A stretch of 45,066 nucleotides of DNA from Streptomyces sp. LUP30 (GTDB taxonomy: Bacteria; Actinomycetota; Actinomycetes; Streptomycetales; Streptomycetaceae), in the NCBI RefSeq assembly GCF_001746365.1, contig NZ_MJAJ01000065.1, positions 1 to 45,066 of the forward strand, written 5' to 3'. Under the pieces are notes generated by a model. That model was not told the DNA's origin and made no database searches. It saw only the letters and a program-made list of their open reading frames with translations. Positions 17,679 to 25,979 of this stretch are shown one piece after another (the first letter of the stretch is position 1; each line of letters begins with the position of its first letter). The translations under genes were made by a program, and so were the position numbers.

Positions 17679-20600
17679 TCAGCCGGCGTCCTCGTCGTGG
17701 GGCCGCAGAGCACGGGCCCGCGCCCGCAGTTCCCACTTCGTCACCTTGCCGATGGGGTTGCGCGGCAGGGCGTCGATCCGCTCCAGACGCTCCGGCCAGT
17801 ACTGTTTGGCCACCTCGTGGCCGTCGAGGTGACGTCGCATCTCGTCGAAGGTCAGTTCCGTCCCGCCCGCCGGGACCACGAAGGCGCACGCGCGCTCGCC
17901 GAGGCGCTCGTCCGGCATGGCCACCACGGCGACGTCGTCCACCGCGGGGTGCCCGAACAGCAGTTGCTCGATCTCCGCGACGGGTATCTTCTCGCCGCCG
18001 CGGTTGATCACGTCCTTGACCCGTCCGGTGATCCTCAGGAAGCCCTCGGTGTCGATCGTCGCCAGATCGCCCGTGCGGTACCAGCCGTCCTCGGTGAACG
18101 CCTGCGACGTCAGGTCGGGACGGTCGAGGTATCCGTCGAAGACCGTCGGGGAACGCAGCTCGAAGTTGCCCTCTTTGCCGGCGGGCAGCACCAGCCCTTC
18201 GTCGTCGGTGATCCGCAGCTCGATGCCGTCCAGCGCGCGGCCGTCGGAACCCCAGCGCTGCCGGGGCTCGTCGCCGGGTGACGACAACGCGCCCAGGCAG
18301 GTCTCCGTGGTGCCGAAGGCCCCGCACACGTCGGTGCGCAGCACCCGCCCGGCCCGCTCGGCCAGGGCCCGCGGCACCATGGCTCCCGTCGCTACGAAGA
18401 TCCGCAGGTGCTGCGGCGTTTCGCCGCTCTCCTCCACGGCCTTCACCAGGTCGGACAGGAACGGCGTCGCGGCCTGCACGAACGTCGCGCGGTGGTCGTT
18501 GAGCGACTGCAGCGCGCGCTTGGCGTCCCACTCGGGCTGCAGGATCTGCGGCACGCCCAGTACCAGGGCGAGCACCATGCCGTACAGGAAGCCCGTCTGG
18601 TGGGCCAGCGGCGACGGCACCCAGATCGCGTCCTGCCCGCCGAGCCCGAGGTGCCCGATCTCCATCGCGGCGGCCCTGACCAGATTGCGCGTGGGCTGGG
18701 TGACCCCCTTCGGTTCGCTGGTGGTGCCCGAGGTGAAGAGCAGCTGCGCCGTCATCTCGGGGGTGGGCGCGAGGGCGTCGAGCACCGCGCGGTCGACCGT
18801 CGTCGCCGACAGCGCCTGCGCCCAGTCGTGCACGGTCGTCCCGTGCGCGGGAGACTCGGGCAGCCGAGCGGAACCGCCCGCGGTGGCCAGGACCACCACG
18901 TGTTCCAGGTTCAGGTCCGAGCCGTCCTCGGCGACCAGGTCCAGCACCTCCTCGGCGGGCAGCCGCGAGCGGTGCCGGTCCGCCACGACCAGTACCCGCG
19001 CCTTGGAGCGCCGCAGGACGAAACCGACCTCGCGCTTACGGAAGAACGGGATGACCGGGCAGCACACGGCCCCGATGCGCAGGGCCGCCAGCGACAGCAC
19101 CACGAACTCGACACGGTTGGGCAGCTGGTACGCCACGTTCTCGCCCGGCCGTACCCCGAGCCGCAGCAGCAGCGCCGCCGCACGGTCCACCTGTTCTGCC
19201 AGCTCGCCCCAGGTGATCATCTCGTCGCGGTCGGAGCGCACGTCGACGACCGCCGTGTCCTGGGGCCGGGCCTCGGCCCTGCGGCGCAGCCACTGCGGCA
19301 GCGTGACCCGTGAGGCGGCCTCGGGGCCGACGGCCTCCGGGTCGACGGCCTCCGGCGTCGCCACGGGGACCCCGGCGCCCGCACCGTCACCCGCGGGGCC
19401 GGCCGAGCCGTCCTCCACCGACATGGGCACCGCGAGCGAGTTCATCGCGTCGAGGAACGTCGGGTACGAGATGCGGTACGCGTTCGGATAGGTCAGCGTC
19501 GAATGCCCCCGGGCCCGCGACGACGCCACCGCGAGCGACATCAGGATGCGGTGGTCGTTGAACGAGGACAGCTTGGCCCCGGTCAGGCCGTCCACGCCCC
19601 GTACCCGCAGCGCGTCGTCCGACAGTGCCAGGCGGCCGCCCATGGAGTTGAGCTGGAGCATGGCGGCGGCCCGGTCGGACTCCTTGAGCCGGGTGTGCGC
19701 GATGTTGCGGAACACCGACTCGCCGCGCGCGAACGTGGCGAGAGTCGCGAGGATCGGCAGCATGTCGGGAATGTCGCGGCAGTCGACGTCGACCGCGGTG
19801 AGCCGCGGCGTGTCCTGGCGGATGCGCAGGCCGCCGGCCGCCTCGTCGGTCTCCATCGGTACGCCCATGGACCGTGCGACGTCGAGGAAGTCGAACTCGG
19901 GGTGATCGGCCGGTCCGCCCTCCAGCGTGGTGATCCCGCGTAGCAGCACATCGCTGGGATGCAGGGCCGCGGTGGCGATGCCGAACGCGGCCGAGCCGAT
20001 GTCCGGCGGCAGCGTCAGCTCGACGCTGCGCGCCTGCTGGCCGGGCTCGATGTCGAAGCGCCGCCAGTCCTCGGAGACGGTCACGTCGAGGCCGAACTGC
20101 CGCATCATCGCCACGGTCAGTTCGAGATACGGCCGTTCGTTGAGTTCGCCCTCCACCTCGATGGTGGTGTGCCGGGTCGCGAACGGGGCCAGCAGGATGA
20201 GGCCCGAGACCCACTGGGACAGGGTTCCCGCGATGGTGACGTGGCCGCCCGTGGGTCTGCGGCCCTGGACGTGGACGGGCGGGCAGTCGTCGGACGACTC
20301 CAGTTGCACACCCATCTGTTCGAGGGCGCGCAGCAGGGGACCGACCGGGCGTCGCCTGAAGTACTTCTGCCCGGTCACCGACACGGCGCGGGCCGACAGC
20401 GAGGCCAGACCGATCATGAAGTACAGCGTCGTGCCGGAACTGCCGGCGGAGACCGCGTCCCGGCGGGGTTCGTACCGCCCGCCGAGTCCATGCACCACGA
20501 AGGTGTCACCGTCCCTGGCGATCCGCACACCGAGGTCGCGCAGCAGTCGCACGGTGTACTCGACATGACGCGCGTCGGACAGCCCGTGGACGCGGCTGAC

Positions 20601-20711
20601 GCCGTCGGCGAGCGAGGCGAGGATCAGCGCACGGTGCGCATGGTATTTCGAATTGGGGACAAGGATCTCACCGGTGACGCGGTGCTGAATTCCGTTGACG
20701 AGAAGGTGCAT
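17679..20711 (-). CDS. Fusion of EPSP-synthase-like domain and acyl-CoA ligase (AnsJ/AnsK-like), CHC-CoA pathway
   Basis: 1010 residues from the ATG at 20711 (AGGA upstream). Residues 1 to about 430 form an EPSP-synthase (AroA) fold: VPNSKYHAHRALILAS, DIPDMLPILATLATFA, RLKESDR at 341-347 and FNDHRILMS. Residues about 470-1010 are an adenylate-forming CoA ligase, with the P-loop LFTSGTTSEPKG near 658, FGTTETCLGA, WYRTGDLATID and the C-terminal catalytic Lys in NPIGKVTKWEL. A Pro/Glu/Ala/Val-rich linker (about 430-470) joins them without a stop. The substrate should be shikimate or a dihydro product, activated as CoA ester while the EPSPS-like half removes ring oxygens. Several EPSPS active-site residues differ: the NAGTxxR loop reads AGSSGTTLYF. 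The internal ATG at 19422 could start a separate ligase, but no stop separates the domains. Confidence 0.9.
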   Translation of the reverse strand: MHLLVNGIQHRVTGEILVPNSKYHAHRALILASLADGVSRVHGLSDARHVEYTVRLLRDLGVRIARDGDTFVVHGLGGRYEPRRDAVSAGSSGTTLYFMIGLASLSARAVSVTGQKYFRRRPVGPLLRALEQMGVQLESSDDCPPVHVQGRRPTGGHVTIAGTLSQWVSGLILLAPFATRHTTIEVEGELNERPYLELTVAMMRQFGLDVTVSEDWRRFDIEPGQQARSVELTLPPDIGSAAFGIATAALHPSDVLLRGITTLEGGPADHPEFDFLDVARSMGVPMETDEAAGGLRIRQDTPRLTAVDVDCRDIPDMLPILATLATFARGESVFRNIAHTRLKESDRAAAMLQLNSMGGRLALSDDALRVRGVDGLTGAKLSSFNDHRILMSLAVASSRARGHSTLTYPNAYRISYPTFLDAMNSLAVPMSVEDGSAGPAGDGAGAGVPVATPEAVDPEAVGPEAASRVTLPQWLRRRAEARPQDTAVVDVRSDRDEMITWGELAEQVDRAAALLLRLGVRPGENVAYQLPNRVEFVVLSLAALRIGAVCCPVIPFFRKREVGFVLRRSKARVLVVADRHRSRLPAEEVLDLVAEDGSDLNLEHVVVLATAGGSARLPESPAHGTTVHDWAQALSATTVDRAVLDALAPTPEMTAQLLFTSGTTSEPKGVTQPTRNLVRAAAMEIGHLGLGGQDAIWVPSPLAHQTGFLYGMVLALVLGVPQILQPEWDAKRALQSLNDHRATFVQAATPFLSDLVKAVEESGETPQHLRIFVATGAMVPRALAERAGRVLRTDVCGAFGTTETCLGALSSPGDEPRQRWGSDGRALDGIELRITDDEGLVLPAGKEGNFELRSPTVFDGYLDRPDLTSQAFTEDGWYRTGDLATIDTEGFLRITGRVKDVINRGGEKIPVAEIEQLLFGHPAVDDVAVVAMPDERLGERACAFVVPAGGTELTFDEMRRHLDGHEVAKQYWPERLERIDALPRNPIGKVTKWELRARARALRPHDEDAG

Positions 20712-20905
20712 GGGTCCTACTGCTCCCTGACTGTGGGATGGCGGCCGAGACAGGAAAAGAAAACGGTCCGAATCCTCACGGCACACCGACGCCTGGGCAT
20801 CGGGCACACGCACACAGAAAAATCGGACGCCGACGTCGTAGGGTCAGAAGTTCGAAATGGAGAAGATGTTCTGGCTCACTCGGCAGGACTTTCCGGGAAC
20901 CCGCC

Positions 20906-22219
20906 CTACGTCTGGTCGAGCCGCAACGCGGAGTGGTTCCGGGCCTCGAACTCCGGATGATCCGGGGCAGAGGACAGTGACCGGCCGCCCTGGACCGCCC
21001 GCGCTTCCCGGACCACCCGCGACCCCTGTCCGGGCCCGGCGGGCCGGACGTCCACGTCGGGCCAGACGGACACCAGCGAAACGGCCTGCTCCGGATTGAG
21101 CCGCGGGTCGCACAGGCTGGTACGCCGGACGGCCTTCCCCTCGTACACGGAGACGTCCGCGGCGCATTCGAGGACGTCGTCGGGGGTGGTCTCCAGGTGC
21201 AGTCCGCCTGCCGTGCCGCCGGCGTCGGTCACGGCCCTCAGGAATCCCCTGACCTCCCGTGCCATGGTCTCCAGCAGGCGGGTCTTGTGCCCGTCGGGGC
21301 CGACGACGGTGTTCCCGTGCATGGGGTCGCTGAGCCAGATCACCGGATGGCCGGCCACCCGGACCGCCTCCACGAGCGCGGGCAGCCGGTCGCCGACCGT
21401 CTCGGCGCCCATGCGTGCGATGAGGGTGAGCCGGCCCGGCTCCCGCGTCGGATCGAGCCGTTCGCACAGGGCGGTGATCTCCTCCACGGTGGTGGTCGGA
21501 CCGACCTTGACGGCGACCGGGTTGACGATGCCGGCGACGAGGTCCAGGTGAGCGCCGTCCAGTTGACGGGTCCGTTCACCGATCCACGGCCAGTGGGTGG
21601 AGCCGAGCCAGCGGCGTCCGTCCTCGGTCTCGCGGATCAGGGGCACTTCGTAGTCCAGAACCAGCGCCTCGTGGCTCGTCCACATCCGGGGCTCGATCAG
21701 GGGCTGGTGCCCCAGGGCGGCGCGGCCGCGCCAGCCCAGGTGCTCCATGACATCGCTGGCCGTCATGTACGAGGTCAGCAGGCGCAGCGGATCGTGCCGC
21801 CGGCTTTCCGGATCGCACTCCGGGCCGTTGACCATGTGGCCCCGGTAGACGGGCAGTTCCAGGTCCCCGATCCGTTCGAGCGGCCGGGACCGTGGCTTGG
21901 CGAACTGGCCCGCGATACGCCCGACCCGCACGACCGGCTTGTGGGTGGCCGTCTGCAGTGTCGCGGCCAGCAGGTCGAGGACCGCGGACTTGCGCGACAC
22001 GTACTCGGCGTCGCACTCGGCCGGGTTCTCGGCGCAGTCCCCGGCCTGCAGCACCAGGGCTTCGCCCCGGGCAACCTGGGCCAGCAGCGTCCGCAGCCCG
22101 CGCACGTCCTCCGCCCTGACCAGCGGCGGACGTGCGGCCAGCACTTCCCGGATGCGCCGGACCTGTGACGGATCGTCCCACTCGGGTTGTTGCTGGGCCG
22201 GTTTACGTATGTCGGTCAC
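20906..22219 (-). CDS. rifH: 3,4-dideoxy-4-amino-DAHP synthase (type II DAHP synthase, AHBA pathway)
   Basis: 437 residues from GTG at 22219. It belongs to the plant-like class II DAHP synthases. Visible motifs include LVLQAGDCAEN (metal-binding Cys), RVGRIAGQFAKPRS, YRGHMVNG, LLTSYMTASDVMEHL, MTSHEALVLDYE-like WTSHEALVLDYEVPL, VKVGPTT, ARMGAETVGDRLP, PVIWLSDPMHGNT and the terminal CDPRLNPEQAV. In AHBA clusters this enzyme condenses imino- or amino-erythrose 4-phosphate with phosphoenolpyruvate. The clustering with AHBA synthase and with aminodehydroquinate synthase supports the amino version over primary metabolism. It is separated by 300 bp from the phosphatase gene and by 195 bp from the CHC operon, so it may have its own promoter. 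An ATG at 22321 is in frame but gives an unusual leader. Confidence 0.9.
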   Translation of the reverse strand: MTDIRKPAQQQPEWDDPSQVRRIREVLAARPPLVRAEDVRGLRTLLAQVARGEALVLQAGDCAENPAECDAEYVSRKSAVLDLLAATLQTATHKPVVRVGRIAGQFAKPRSRPLERIGDLELPVYRGHMVNGPECDPESRRHDPLRLLTSYMTASDVMEHLGWRGRAALGHQPLIEPRMWTSHEALVLDYEVPLIRETEDGRRWLGSTHWPWIGERTRQLDGAHLDLVAGIVNPVAVKVGPTTTVEEITALCERLDPTREPGRLTLIARMGAETVGDRLPALVEAVRVAGHPVIWLSDPMHGNTVVGPDGHKTRLLETMAREVRGFLRAVTDAGGTAGGLHLETTPDDVLECAADVSVYEGKAVRRTSLCDPRLNPEQAVSLVSVWPDVDVRPAGPGQGSRVVREARAVQGGRSLSSAPDHPEFEARNHSALRLDQT

Positions 22220-22523
22220 GGCTTTTCCCACGTCGGGTCTCCGGTTGAATATCGGTCGAGATATGACTGCGATCAGTGGAGGGCGATTCTCGAAGACCCA
22301 TCGACAGCCTCCGGCGGGCACCGTGGAAGGGCGGAACGGGCTGAGGATCCTCCAACCCGGTCAATGCCACCGGATCTTCCTCCATCGGATTCTCGGACCG
22401 GTGATCCCCGGTGTTCGTGAACACCGCGTCAGAACAGTCCGACCGGGATGTCGCACCCGTGAATTCCCCTGTCCGAGCTTTCCGTCCATCGGCCCCCGAC
22501 GAGGCGGAGCTTGTCGCCCGGGA
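22220..22523. other. Intergenic region upstream of aminoDAHP synthase
   Basis: No gene seen. AT-richer than its surroundings near 22240-22290, and holds the dyad at 22409-22426. Likely promoter for the rifH-like gene on minus. Confidence 0.5.
22409..22426. promoter_or_regulatory. Perfect dyad CGGTGTTC-GT-GAACACCG
   Basis: Two 8-bp arms with a two-base spacer, about 190 bp upstream of the aminoDAHP synthase start and about 100 bp past the phosphatase gene. It is a candidate operator; the binding protein is unknown. Confidence 0.4.
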
Positions 22524-23231
22524 TCAGGGCGTGCGGGATCTGCCGACGCACACCTCGAGCAGTTCCGAGGGGGAGCGCAGCACGACATCGGGGCTTTCCG
22601 CGAGGAGGGTCTCCTCGTCGGTCTCGCCCCACAGGGCGGCTACGGCGGCGACACCGGCCCCCCGCGCGCTGGTGAGGTCGGTGACCGCGTCGCCGACCAT
22701 GATCGTCCGCTGGGGGTCGGAGCCGAGCACGCCGAGTGCCTTGAGCACGATGTCGGGGGCCGGCTTGGGGCGTGCCACCTCGTCGGAGCCGATCACGACG
22801 GTGAACAGGTCCAGCAGTCCGAGCTGTTCGAGGAGGGAACGGGCCCGCGGTCCGCTCTTGCCGGTCGCGACGGCGAGTCCGATGTCGCGGTCCCGCAGTT
22901 CCCTGAGCATCTCCGGTACGCCGTCGAAGACCGGGACGAGGTGCGCGAGCCGGTAGCTCTCGCGGACGAACGGGGCCTCCATCTCCAGCGGCAGCCCCAT
23001 GATCCGCATGATGTCGGGGAAGTAGCGGCCCAGATGGCGCTCGTACTCCTCGAAGGGGGGCTCGCCGTCCCCCACCGCCTCGGCGTAGGCGGTGGTGAAC
23101 GCCTGGCGCATCACGGCGAAGCTGTTGACGAGCACCCCGTCGAGATCGAAGACGACCGCGGCGATCGGCTGTGCCTCGTCGTCCCAGGTGTCGGGGGAGG
23201 CGGGGCCTTGGCTGGTTCCAAGCCTGTCCAT
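22524..23231 (-). CDS. rifM: HAD-family phosphatase of the AHBA pathway (RifM-like)
   Basis: 235 residues, the usual size of RifM. HAD motif I is VVFDLDGVLVNS with the nucleophile and acid Asp pair, motif II lies in VATGKSG, motif III is the Lys of ARPKPAPD, and motif IV is MVGDAVTD. The cap is of the small helical, phosphoglycolate-phosphatase-like type. In rifamycin and related clusters rifK, rifL and rifM form a set needed to make kanosamine from UDP-glucose, and the same order K-L-M is seen here on one strand. The ribosome site AAGGAG is 14 bases before the ATG, somewhat far. About 95 bp separate it from the oxidoreductase gene. Confidence 0.9.
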   Translation of the reverse strand: MDRLGTSQGPASPDTWDDEAQPIAAVVFDLDGVLVNSFAVMRQAFTTAYAEAVGDGEPPFEEYERHLGRYFPDIMRIMGLPLEMEAPFVRESYRLAHLVPVFDGVPEMLRELRDRDIGLAVATGKSGPRARSLLEQLGLLDLFTVVIGSDEVARPKPAPDIVLKALGVLGSDPQRTIMVGDAVTDLTSARGAGVAAVAALWGETDEETLLAESPDVVLRSPSELLEVCVGRSRTP

Positions 23232-23326
23232 GGCGCTGTGGTGCTCTCCTTCGTGGGGCGGCGGCTTCGGGTGTGGGCCCGCTGCCGCCGCGGTACGGGT
23301 TCCGGCCGAACCGGTGATCGTGCCGG

Positions 23327-24466
23327 TCACGCCCGGTGCGACCGGGTCTTCTCCTGCGCGGCGCGGGCCGAGGAGTAGATCCGCTCGATGGCGCCGATGG
23401 TGCGGCGCGCCTCCTCGACGGCCCGGCGTGGACCGGCCGGGTCCCGCAGCTGGGCGAGCAGTTCGTCGAGCTGCCGGTCGTACTCCGTGCCGACGGGCTC
23501 CTCCGGCACCGGGATCGCACGGGTCCGGCCGTCGTCGGTGCGGGTCAGTTCCGGGTGCTCCAGCCGGTTGGGGCTGAAGCCGAACGTGCACCGCAGGGTC
23601 GCGCTGCCCGCACTGCCCTCGATGCGGACGCGGGTGATGTCGCGCTCCTCGTGCGAGGCCCAACTCGCGTGCAGCGACAGCGAGACACCGTCGTCGGTGA
23701 CGAGGAAGGCGCGGGCGGTGTCCTCGACGTCGATGACGCCGACGCCGGCCCGCGCGCTGTCCTGGCCGTCCTCGGCCGTCTCGGCCTTGTCGGCGCGCCA
23801 GGAGACCCGTGCGGAGTCCCGCGCGATGAAGTCACCCGAGACCGTCCCGGTGACCTGCGTGAAGTTCGCGGAGCCCAGCACCGGAGCGGCGATGTCGAAC
23901 AGATGCCAGCCGAGGTCCACCAGGGCCCCGCCGCCCGACAGGCGGCGCCGGGTGAACCAGCCGCCCGCGTCCGGCACGCCCCGGGCACGCACCCAGGACA
24001 GCTCGATGTGACGGATCGTGCCCAGGTCGCCGGCGCTCGCGAGCAGGGACCGGACGTCGGCGCGGTGGCGGGCGGCACTGCCCGCCAGGAGTCGTGCGCC
24101 GCCGACGCGTTCGGCTTCGGCCAGCTGCTCCGCCTCCGCCGACGTCAGGCACACCGGCTTCTCGAGGAAGACCGGGACGCCCTTGTGGAGCAGTCCGCCG
24201 GCGATCTCGCAGTGCAGATGGTTGGGGACGGCCACGACGGCCAGGTCCACCTGTGCCAGGTCCGCGTCGTGCACCGCCGCCAGGACCGGGGTGTCCGGGA
24301 ACTCCGCGGCGACGGCCGCGCGCGAGGCGGGGTCGGGGTCGATCGCCGCGTTCACGGCGAAGCCGGGATGGCGACGCAGCCGCGGCAGCCAGATGGAGCG
24401 AGCAGCCCAGCCGAGCCCCACCACGGCGGTACGGATCGGCCGGCCGCCGCCGTTCGCCGCGGTCAT
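23327..24466 (-). CDS. rifL: Gfo/Idh/MocA-type oxidoreductase of the AHBA pathway (RifL-like)
   Basis: 379 residues. The N-terminal Rossmann motif is RTAVVGLGWAARSIWLP; the family's catalytic region is VFLEKPVCLTSAEAEQL with the conserved Glu-Lys-Pro. A beta-sheet substrate domain follows, with ELSWVRARGVP and GGGALVDLGWHLFDI (Asp and His near the active site). In rifamycin biosynthesis RifL partners RifK in a bifunctional role, oxidising UDP-glucose at C3 so that RifK can transaminate it toward UDP-kanosamine. The ATG overlaps the stop of the AHBA synthase gene as ATGA, indicating coupled translation and supporting a protein pair. Confidence 0.92.
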   Translation of the reverse strand: MTAANGGGRPIRTAVVGLGWAARSIWLPRLRRHPGFAVNAAIDPDPASRAAVAAEFPDTPVLAAVHDADLAQVDLAVVAVPNHLHCEIAGGLLHKGVPVFLEKPVCLTSAEAEQLAEAERVGGARLLAGSAARHRADVRSLLASAGDLGTIRHIELSWVRARGVPDAGGWFTRRRLSGGGALVDLGWHLFDIAAPVLGSANFTQVTGTVSGDFIARDSARVSWRADKAETAEDGQDSARAGVGVIDVEDTARAFLVTDDGVSLSLHASWASHEERDITRVRIEGSAGSATLRCTFGFSPNRLEHPELTRTDDGRTRAIPVPEEPVGTEYDRQLDELLAQLRDPAGPRRAVEEARRTIGAIERIYSSARAAQEKTRSHRA

Positions 24467-25626
24467 GAGCCGAGGACGTCGGCTATGACCGCGGCGACCT
24501 CGTGCATCTGCGCCTCGGTGCCGAGCAGCGTCCGGTGGTGCAGCCACAGACAGTCGGACGTCAGCGCCTCGGAGTTGGGGCAGCGCCGGGCCAGTTCGTC
24601 CACCGACAGGTCCGGCGCGCCCCTCTCCCAGAAGGCGTCCGTGCGGTAGACCGAGCGGAACGCCACGAACGCGGGGACGCCTCGCTCGATGAGCGTGTCG
24701 ACCACCTGCGCGCGCCGCTCCTCGGTGATGCCGGGGACCCGGAACATGGCCATGTAGTGCGGGTTGCGGTCGGCCCTGGGGTCCAGCCGCTGCGGCAGCA
24801 CCCCGGGGATCTCGGCGAGCAGCGAGGACAGCAGCGGCCATCGTTCCTCACGTGTGCGGATCTGCCCGTCCAGGCGAGCGAGCTGGGCGCGCAGCACGGC
24901 GGCGGAGAACTCGTTGAGCCGGAAGTTGGAGCCCGAGGTGCGGTGGAAATAGCCGCGGTCACCGCGGGGGCGCCCACAGCTGTGCCGGACGAAGGCGTGT
25001 TCCGCCATCTCGGCGGTCGGGAACAGCACCGCACCGCCCTCGCCCGCCGTCATCAGCTTGCCGTTCTGGAAGGAGAACGCGGCGACCGAGCCCAGCTCAC
25101 CGACGCGTCGGCCGTTCCAGGTCGCGCCCTGGGCGTGTGCCGCGTCCTGGATCAGCGGCACCCCGGATTCGGCGGCGACCTTGTCGAGGGAGTCCATGTC
25201 GGCGAACTGGCCGGCCATGTGCACGGGCATGATGGCGCGGGTCCTGGCAGTGATGGCCTTGGCGGCCTCGGCCGGATCGATGCAGTACGTCTCCGGGTCC
25301 ACGTCCACCGGCACCACGACCGCTCCCAGGCGCTGAGCGGCCTGGGACGAGGAGATGAAGGTGAAGGCCGGCACGATCACCTCGGTGCCGGGGCCGACAC
25401 CCATGACCTCCAGAGCCAGTTCGAGGGCGTGCGTGCCGTTCGTGACGGCCAGTGCGTGCTCGCTCCCGTGGTACTCGGCGAACTCCCGCTCGAAGGCGTC
25501 GACCTCGCCACCGCCCATGCGCCACCACTGACCCTGCTCCAGCGCACGTATGAGGCCGGTCCGCTCCACATCGTCGTACTGCGGCCACGCCGGAAGGTCT
25601 GAGCCCAGTCGCACACCACTGCTCAT
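24463..25626 (-). CDS. rifK: 3-amino-5-hydroxybenzoic acid (AHBA) synthase
   Basis: 387 residues, one short of RifK. It belongs to the DegT/DnrJ/EryC1 aminotransferase fold but with the AHBA synthase signatures: WPQYDDVERTGLIRALEQGQ, WWRMGGGEVDAFE, FTFISSSQAAQRLGA, IQDAAHAQGATWNG and the PLP Lys190 in FSFQNGKLMTAGEGG. The family dehydrates and aromatises 5-amino-5-deoxy-3-dehydroshikimate to AHBA, the starter unit of ansamycins and mitomycins; it also serves as the transaminase with RifL. It is the diagnostic gene of the cluster. AAGGAG and AAGGAAC lie upstream of the ATG at 25626. It heads the K-L-M operon and is divergent from the rifJ-like gene. Confidence 0.96.
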   Translation of the reverse strand: MSSGVRLGSDLPAWPQYDDVERTGLIRALEQGQWWRMGGGEVDAFEREFAEYHGSEHALAVTNGTHALELALEVMGVGPGTEVIVPAFTFISSSQAAQRLGAVVVPVDVDPETYCIDPAEAAKAITARTRAIMPVHMAGQFADMDSLDKVAAESGVPLIQDAAHAQGATWNGRRVGELGSVAAFSFQNGKLMTAGEGGAVLFPTAEMAEHAFVRHSCGRPRGDRGYFHRTSGSNFRLNEFSAAVLRAQLARLDGQIRTREERWPLLSSLLAEIPGVLPQRLDPRADRNPHYMAMFRVPGITEERRAQVVDTLIERGVPAFVAFRSVYRTDAFWERGAPDLSVDELARRCPNSEALTSDCLWLHHRTLLGTEAQMHEVAAVIADVLGS

Positions 25627-25979
25627 GCTGTTCCTTGCTCCTTCGGTCTTCGCGCATGCGAATACTGCCGCAGCGGACGCCACGGAGGTCACGACACGGA
25701 ACCACCCCTAGTGGGGCGGGCGTTCACACGGACGCCGGCGCCGGAATGACGACCTCGGCGCGGTCCGGGCGACCGGCGGGGCAGATCGCAGTAGCCGCCG
25801 GACGGGGTCGGTCGTCGCGATTAGCACGCTAACCCAGTGTTGGCGAGGCGTCATTCCCCTGGTGACCCCCCTATGTTCCCCCTTGTGATTGGGCGCATAC
25901 CGAGGAGCCGTGTTTACCCGTCAACGGCCGTGCTACAAAAAGCACTTCCCGGTGGTTCCGCACAGACAAAGGGTGCGCA
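25627..25979. promoter_or_regulatory. Divergent promoter region between AHBA synthase and aminodehydroquinate dehydratase
   Basis: 353 bp with no gene. It must carry promoters for both directions. It contains a dyad CCAC-CCCTA-GTGG (25702-25714), an AT-richer block at 25820-25960 and the G-tract element described separately. Control of both AHBA arms from this point would tie starter supply to one signal. Confidence 0.55.
25856..25873 (-). promoter_or_regulatory. TAGGGGGGTCACCAGGGG element in the AHBA divergent promoter
   Basis: Read on minus, this closely resembles TAGGGGGGTGATGAGGGG upstream of the PKS (32376-32393): 15 of 18 positions agree. A shorter relative lies before the thioesterase gene. 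A possible activator site; inference from recurrence. Confidence 0.35.

Noticed and set aside
20906..22219. Primary-metabolism DAHP synthase and aroB/aroQ of a shikimate operon
   Set aside because: Co-clustered with AHBA synthase and rifL/M/N-type genes, and the dehydroquinase and DHQ synthase have altered active-site residues.
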